Shown here piece after piece: positions 58,235 through 64,000 of a stretch of DNA of 64,000 nt. The stretch lies in contig SCFE01000084.1 in assembly GCA_004352715.1 (NCBI GenBank), positions 704,169 to 768,168 of the forward strand, read 5' to 3'. This DNA comes from Hofstenia miamia (lineage: Eukaryota; Xenacoelomorpha; Acoela). Each line of letters opens with the position of its first letter. Position 1 is the first letter of the stretch. A program made the position numbers and the translations under genes. Below the pieces are notes generated by a model, which worked only from the letters and a program-made list of their open reading frames with translations, did no database searches and was not told the DNA's origin.

Positions 58235-60279
58235 TTGGGTTCTGCAGTACCAGTATTTCTTGGTCCCAATCCCATTTAGTTCCATCGCATTCGGTCCCAT
58301 TCCCATGAAGTTGCCTGGTCCCATAGTCCCATTGGCCCACAGTACAAATTCAATTTTGACCAAAATTTGCACAAACCCGTGGTTCCAGCTCCTTCAAGTA
58401 TGGTCTCAGTCTCATAGAGTGGCGGCGTGTGGCATTACGTGCAGGGTGGACCACACTAAATGCAAAACTATAATATTCTTACATTTTTAGTTTTCAGCAA
58501 ATATTACACTGATACATGAATAAATTTGCTCATAATGTTGAGGAAAATCAATGATAATTTAAATATGAAAAGTAAAAATGAAATTAAGATCTCTTGACCA
58601 CTATATAAACCAAGCAGCAAACGTTTTAAACCAGGAACCTATAATATAAAAAATCTAGATTTTGAAGAAGATCATCCATTTTCTTATGACTGACATGTCA
58701 ACAAATATAATAGGCTTTGCTGTGTTTATGTTTGTTTTGTTTGTATATATTGTCAGTCCAAGGCAGCCCAGTGCCAAGTAAAATGAAATTATGTTAAATT
58801 CATTTTGAAACAGTGATTTTGAGTTCAAGAAGGTTGACATAGATATTAGAAAGTGAAATTTCAATAATGTTTCCAAATCATAATGAAGTTGAGGTTTTTA
58901 GGATAGGATGTAAGTATATTGTTATGGTATGCTTTTGATCACATTTATTCATTTAATCCACCTCTCCGAAAGTTTTAATAGAATAAAGGTATATGTTTCT
59001 AATGTTTCACCTATTTCCCCATATCCTAGACAATATATTTAGTCTATCCATGTCCATGGACTGCTGATTATAGATTAAAAATTTTATTCGACCTGCACTT
59101 GTTAGAATTAAATGTTTTAAATACAATTTGAAAGCAGTTTTTTTACGCATCTTAAAAAGCAAACAGAATTTGAATATGTCCATAATAAATGAAATACTCA
59201 ATTACAAAGTTCGAGTTTGAGAATTTTCAATAGTGTCGAAATGATCCTCATCTAAAATCTTTATAGTTTCTTGATATATTAACCTCAAAATATGTACACA
59301 CCATAAACTTTTCATGCATTTCAAGAATTTGCCAAAATGGTTAAAATAATCAAACAGGCATTTGTCAATATTTTAATAAAATCGTAAAAAAGTCCGGATC
59401 TTAGCATACTATATACTGTTTGATAGAGCAACACCAGGTGAAAGTTGTCTTCAGCTTTAAAATGGTAGCTATAACATTGAATGGGATGTATATAAAAAAC
59501 CTCTAAGATTTGGAAATGTTTTACAAAGTAGGCTATTTTTATTAGGCCATATAGCTTGTTCAGTATCTATCCTATCTTCAAAATTGTAGTAATATTCGAT
59601 TTTTCATTGATAAATATTAAAAAAAAAACTTTTTTTTTCAATTTTGAAAACTTTTTAGGGCGTCTGCAAGTAAAACTCGAAAAATATCTTAATTTTAAAA
59701 AATTGACCAGCTTTGAGGTGATTAAAGTGACATTTAATGTAGAGTAGTTAAGCAAAGAAAGTTCGTCTCAAGGCTCACACCACCTTTTGTAGGCACTACG
59801 CACTATTGCATTAATTCTGAACACTTGTTTCCACCTTTGCAAGCTTGCTCAGTTTTTGATTGGCCGTTGGTTTTGAATATAGCATACATATTGTTTAAGA
59901 GAAAGGTGGATGGAGGCAATTTGGTCCGCCTTCTGATGAACAATTCTGATTGGATAAATTGGAAATTTAGAACTCAACGTCAAACGGCGAAAATTGCATT
60001 ACAAATTGTACTTACTGCTGTAATATTTGTTTTTATTTGTTAATATTTTGCCAAATTAGATAACTAGCTATGCACAACTATATGTACATTGTTTTTGTAA
60101 TACCATACTCTGCTCATTTAATTCAAAATTGGGGTAATAAATTAGTATTGATTGCCATTAAATATTGTATTTGGATCAAGTCCACCTTGCCCACCCATAG
60201 CCGCCGCCACTGCATACTGGTCCCAGTTTCATTGAGCGTTTTGGTCCATGGGATTTGACAGTCCCACCACTGAACCCTA
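58235..60279. mobile_element. Probable non-autonomous hAT element C
   Basis: The left end TTGGGTTCTGCAGT (58235) and the right end read inward, TAGGGTTCAGTGGT (60279), share 10 of 14 positions. Flanking octamers are aacgcgag (58227-58234) and aaggtgag (60280-60287), 6 of 8 alike. Both sub-terminal regions are packed with GGTCCCAT/CCCAT words (58261-58340; 60218-60265), as in hAT A and B. The 2 kb interior is AT-rich and has no transposase signature. Confidence 0.45.
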
Positions 60280-60287
60280 AAGGTGAG

Positions 60288-61377
60288 TATTCCTAGAAAT
60301 ATTTAACCTTGAAGTTTCGGAAAATGTGATGTACAGAGAAATATTAAATTCCTAACGGGAATAATTAACCTATGACAAAGGAAAAATCTTTATCAGAAAT
60401 ACCAGTGATGTTATTCAGAATTGTTCTTTTAACAGTTAAAAGAATCCGCATAGTGGCTATATCCTGCTAATGAATTTGTCAGGAAGCTGGAAAGATCTGT
60501 GCAGGGCTGGTTAGATGACAAATTCCAAAATCTGTAGTAACCTTCTCCACTTGAATTGAGACATTGTTTTTCCAAGAGAGGCGGTTTTAGACCACAATCC
60601 TACGATCAACTGTAAATTTGACAGCAACTTTTAATGAATTGCAAATAAGGAACTTTTTATCAATGTTTTTAAAAATGTTGACATTTTGACAGTTAAGCAA
60701 CACACAATTTTGAGTGTAACAACCCCAAATAGCAATAATGATGCTTTTTGAAATAATTTATTTGAAATGCGTCAGACTAGAGAAGCTTGCTGTCATCAAC
60801 AAATAAATAATATTCATTTTACATGTATCACTTCAGAAGATAATTCAAGATTAGAATTTCACGCCAAAAATACATCATTACCAATTTTGCTCTAAAGTCT
60901 CATTCTTACTAAATGTAATAAAGTAAAGGATTGAATGTGTAAATGTTTGTGAAGAGGCTAAAATTTAAGATAGCGTGAAACAAAGTGGCTGAACCTACAC
61001 AGGGTAAAGGTGTTTACCATTGTAAGTTAAGACTCTCAGAAATTTTGCTAAAACATTGCTGCCTTTTCATCTTCCTGAAGCTACTGTAAATGCTGTAGGT
61101 GTTTACAATGTTTATAGGCGTAAAGAATACTACATGGAGTTGTATATTGACGATCACTACATCTTAGTCTCTTTTGTACATCTTTGTCAGCAAGAATCCC
61201 TATATTTCATCCTGCAGGTGGACATTTTCAGCTGGCATTAGCTCATTCAACATGGTTACCAACATAGGCAGGGTTTAGGTTGTTGTTGGAGTTTTTGTAC
61301 TGATTTAGGGTATTACAATGTATTTCAAATTTTAAAATTCACATTCTTTAAACTTGACATTATGAGTTTCAAAGAAC
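60288..61377. other. Intergenic, no gene seen
   Basis: Repeated 'ggtgttta(c)' words at about 61009 and 61098. Frames up to 61 residues without motifs. A (tg)n run lies at 61380-61399. Confidence 0.4.
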
Positions 61378-61399
61378 TTGTGTATGTGTGTGTGTGTGT

Positions 61400-62640
61400 C
61401 AGAGACTTCAAGCAATATATTTCGACCAACAGAAGAGACTTGTCATAACACATCTGGATCTTGCTCTCCACTGTCAATTATGGATGGAAGTCAACCATTC
61501 AACATACGCGTTTCCTCGATTTACTTAGCATTGGCATCAATTGCCTACCAGAGCTTCCACAGTCTTCCCGTCAGACTTGACATTATTCTGATCGCAGACC
61601 TACTACTTGTCGTGGACAAAGTCAATGAAATTTCAAATGCAATTAGCCTATCCGCTCTTTTGTCATTCACTCCGTTTATTACTCTGGATAGATTCGGCTC
61701 AGTAAGTCGTAACAATTTGCTATGCCAGGAAGCCTTTTCACAAATCTTCTCTAATAGCGGTACAGTAAGTCCTAGCAGCATGTTAAGCCGCGTTACCTCT
61801 TCTCCAACGCAAGAACCCTTTTCACCAGCATTATCAATGATTCTGCATAAGTATAATCTTTCATAGGAAGATTATTTTCAATTACTTTACTCATCTCCTG
61901 TCATAGCTCCTGAAACTCAGACAAGGGAAGAAGCTTGTCATCCCAATTCTCTGTGGCTGCTGATCCACTGTTATCATTGACTCATTGCTCTATACAACCT
62001 TCGCAATCCTGGCAGTCCAATCCATTCTGGGAGACCAGCAAGTAGATCATATCATTGATATCAATCTCTTAACACAGATCAATGACTTAGCAGTGCTATT
62101 GTCATTTTCAGCTCAGCAACCCTTTCTCGCATATTGTGTTTCCATCTCTCATCTTATACAAGATGTGATATGGCAAAGCATTTTTATTTTCTTTGTTGTA
62201 ATAACATTTGTCTACAGGAGCAAGAAGAGAAGGATGCAGAACATTGTCATTCCGAGCGCAGGAAGATCAGTCTTGTCATTGGCTTACCAAATAGATAGAG
62301 CAGTATGGTATTCACTAGGAATCGATATCTGAAGACATCTCTTATTCCTGTTTTTCTGATCCTTTTACTGCACTTGATCTTTCGGTGTCATCTCAATATT
62401 CTTTTCCGTCTATTTCCTCAGAATGGGACTGTCTCAATCAACTTGTGCAGTTGGATTTGTGTTTTTCTTCTTTCCGAGCTCTTATCATTTTCATTTCCAA
62501 GTTCGTACCTTATGTGTCTAAGCGACCACATCCTCATCCTCCATTTTTGCGACAACACCTTTTGGCTCATATACAAGCATATTGTCAGCAAACATCATTG
62601 AGAAGGCCCCTTCCTCTCCTCTTCTTTTCCTAAATCTGCT
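61400..62640. pseudogene. Retroelement-like relic, frames on both strands
   Basis: GC-richer than its surroundings. The plus frame 61378-61866 (162 aa) and later short plus frames lead towards an RT motif downstream. The overlapping minus frame 61781-61545 also looks coding-like (NGVNDKRADRLIAFEISLTL). I cannot decide the strand. It is probably the gag or linker part of the element whose RT lies at 62650. Confidence 0.35.
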
Positions 62641-62649
62641 TCTAAACTA

Positions 62650-62880
62650 TGAATGGTGGTCGAATTCTCACTAATAACAGATATCTCTATTTATCCACGA
62701 TTTTATCTACCAGTTTTTTCTAGGGTTCTTAAAGTTTCTTTTATTCCCATGGATAACGTCGCTATCACACTTGATTTACATTCTTCTTTTTATCACTTAG
62801 CTTTACCTCCATCAGAATCATACAAACCACTTTCTTAATACCAGATGTCAAACGTTATCAGCTTACTAAACCTCCTAGAA
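62650..62880 (+). pseudogene. DIRS/Ty3-like reverse transcriptase fragment
   Basis: The plus frame 62653-62838 reads YLPVFSRVLKVSFIPMDNVA followed by ITLDLHSSFYHLALPPSESY. 'ITLDLHSSFYHLAL' fits RT motif A of the DIRS/Ty3 type (TLDLxxAYYHIPI). A shifted frame continues with RYQLTKPPRKRRRR to 62880. There the sequence breaks off at the 3' end of the LINE on the other strand. The YxDD motif is absent. Confidence 0.5.
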
Positions 62881-62892
62881 AAAGAAGAAGAA

Positions 62893-64000
62893 GAATTGTC
62901 TATATTTAGAGTTGATTTGTACAATATAAAATACTGTTTACAACACTAAATAGCCTCAAAAAAACTAAACATATACAAAAACAAATATACACGCACACAA
63001 ATGAATATTTACAAAGGCAATTATAACTAATGGCCTAGACTATGGCGAATTTATAGCCGGCCAATTCAATAGTCAACATTATAAAATTTAAAACCTCGCC
63101 ATTTGTATTCAAGTCCTTACTTTGTATAACTATGGAAGTGTTTATTTATTTTGCCTTTGAATAGTCTTTTTTTATTGATTTGTTTTATAGATTTGGGTAT
63201 AATATTCCATATATTTATTGATGTATTGAGAAATGAATTTTTCATTATTTTCTTGTTATATTTAATTAGTTTAATTTTTAGTGTTCTAAAATTATGTCTA
63301 AACGATATTTTTGGATGTTAAAACATTAGATTTGTAATAAGGAACAATATTATTAAATATTTTAAAGAAAGTAGTTAACACATTTTTATAAATTATACAC
63401 TTTGGATTTAGAAAAGTTTTTGTTAATTTTTTATTTCTGTATTCTTGTTGTGTACCTGATTAACAGCTATTTTTATAGCCCAATTTATTTGTACATTGAT
63501 TTTATTCAAAAGTTGTTGGTTTATGTCAGTATATAGTATGTTTCCATAATTAAAGTGACTTAGTATTAATGTGTGAATTAATTGAATCTTTGCTTTGGTT
63601 GGAAGTTGCTGAGATATTTCGCTGAGAGTCTTAATTGAAATAGCCATTTTTGTTATAACAATATTTATTTGCTTTGTAAAATTAAGTTGAGAATAAAAAA
63701 TTATACCTATAGATATTTGAAGGAATCAACTTTTTCTATGTACGTATTATTAAATTATAATTTATATTGAGAAATGCTTATGTTATTATCGTTAGATTTG
63801 GGACTCATTATACAAAATTGTGTTTTAAATGGTTTTATTTTCAGCCTTAATGATGCAAAATATTGTGCAAGATAAATTGAATTCTCGTCAAGAACTTTTA
63901 TGGCAACTTACGTGAACTAAATAGCATGGTATCGTCAGCATATTGTATGACATTACATGTAGTCTGATTGCTCAAATCGTTTACATACATGTTGAATAGT
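62893..64000 (-). mobile_element. LINE 3' part, runs out of the window
   Basis: On the minus strand from 64000: LFNMYVNDLSN followed by QYADDTMLF (63950-63920, RT motif C), then frameshifted RT sequence. At 63647-63423 the reading is SQQLPTKAKIQLIHTLILSH followed by FNYGNILYTDINQQLLNKIN. At about 63250-63130 it is NSFLNTSINIWNIIPKSIKQ, a LINE C-terminal motif. It ends near a ttc/tct-repeat (62880-62895), the likely 3' tail. At least two frameshifts occur. The 5' part lies beyond the window. Confidence 0.8.

Noticed and set aside
1-64000. CRISPR arrays, operons and ribosome-binding sites
   Set aside because: The sequence is eukaryotic; the only regularly spaced repeat (1621-1765) has no unique spacers.

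Overview
This is a eukaryotic, strongly AT-rich window with many short N gaps and many broken transposons. An organic cation transporter-like gene and a repeat load of hAT, mariner, piggyBac-like, pogo-like and LINE copies suggest an invertebrate, most likely an arthropod. Nothing here fixes the species. There is no bacterial, viral or CRISPR content.

Only two stretches look like intact host genes. At 2901-4553 (+) there is an uninterrupted SLC22-type transporter of 550 aa with an in-frame 69-bp tandem duplication covering transmembrane segment 4. At 56287-56910 (-) there is an open frame for a small protein with a six-cysteine block and an acidic helical tail. It may be secreted and may be the last exon of a longer gene.

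The rest is mostly a transposon graveyard. 720-1390 (-) is a frameshifted transposase-like relic and 1621-1765 a 21-22 bp minisatellite. 6690-7776 and 18902-21225 are two copies of one hAT element on the minus strand. The second lies between two TTAA-flanked inverted ends at 15967 and 22284 that look like a piggyBac-family element. 23698-28330 holds an esterase-like LINE ORF1 piece and a Jockey/CR1-type LINE with zinc-knuckle gag, endonuclease and RT. 29990-34475 is a CR1-like LINE with an esterase-like ORF1, split by a hAT element that has an 8-bp target duplication. 34600-37572 holds two minus-strand copies of a LINE with a restriction-like endonuclease. One of these is split by another hAT element with a perfect 8-bp target duplication, and removing that element restores the reading frame across the junction. 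42547-43137 is an internally deleted mariner with perfect 29-bp ends, and 43835-44211 a pogo-like DNA-binding domain relic. 51709-51924 and 54535-54729 are small inverted-repeat elements, and 58235-60279 a probable non-autonomous hAT. 62650-62880 is a DIRS/Ty3-like RT scrap, and 62893-64000 the 3' part of another LINE on the minus strand.

Five gaps or ambiguous bases are flanked by direct repeats (4931, 8793, 14554, 31676, 48465). Some of the copies differ by small indels. This is what unmerged haplotypes or failed gap closure would produce, so these duplications should not be taken as biology without read support. Long stretches (10.7-14 kb, 44.8-48.4 kb, 48.8-51.2 kb, 52-56 kb) show no gene that I can support.
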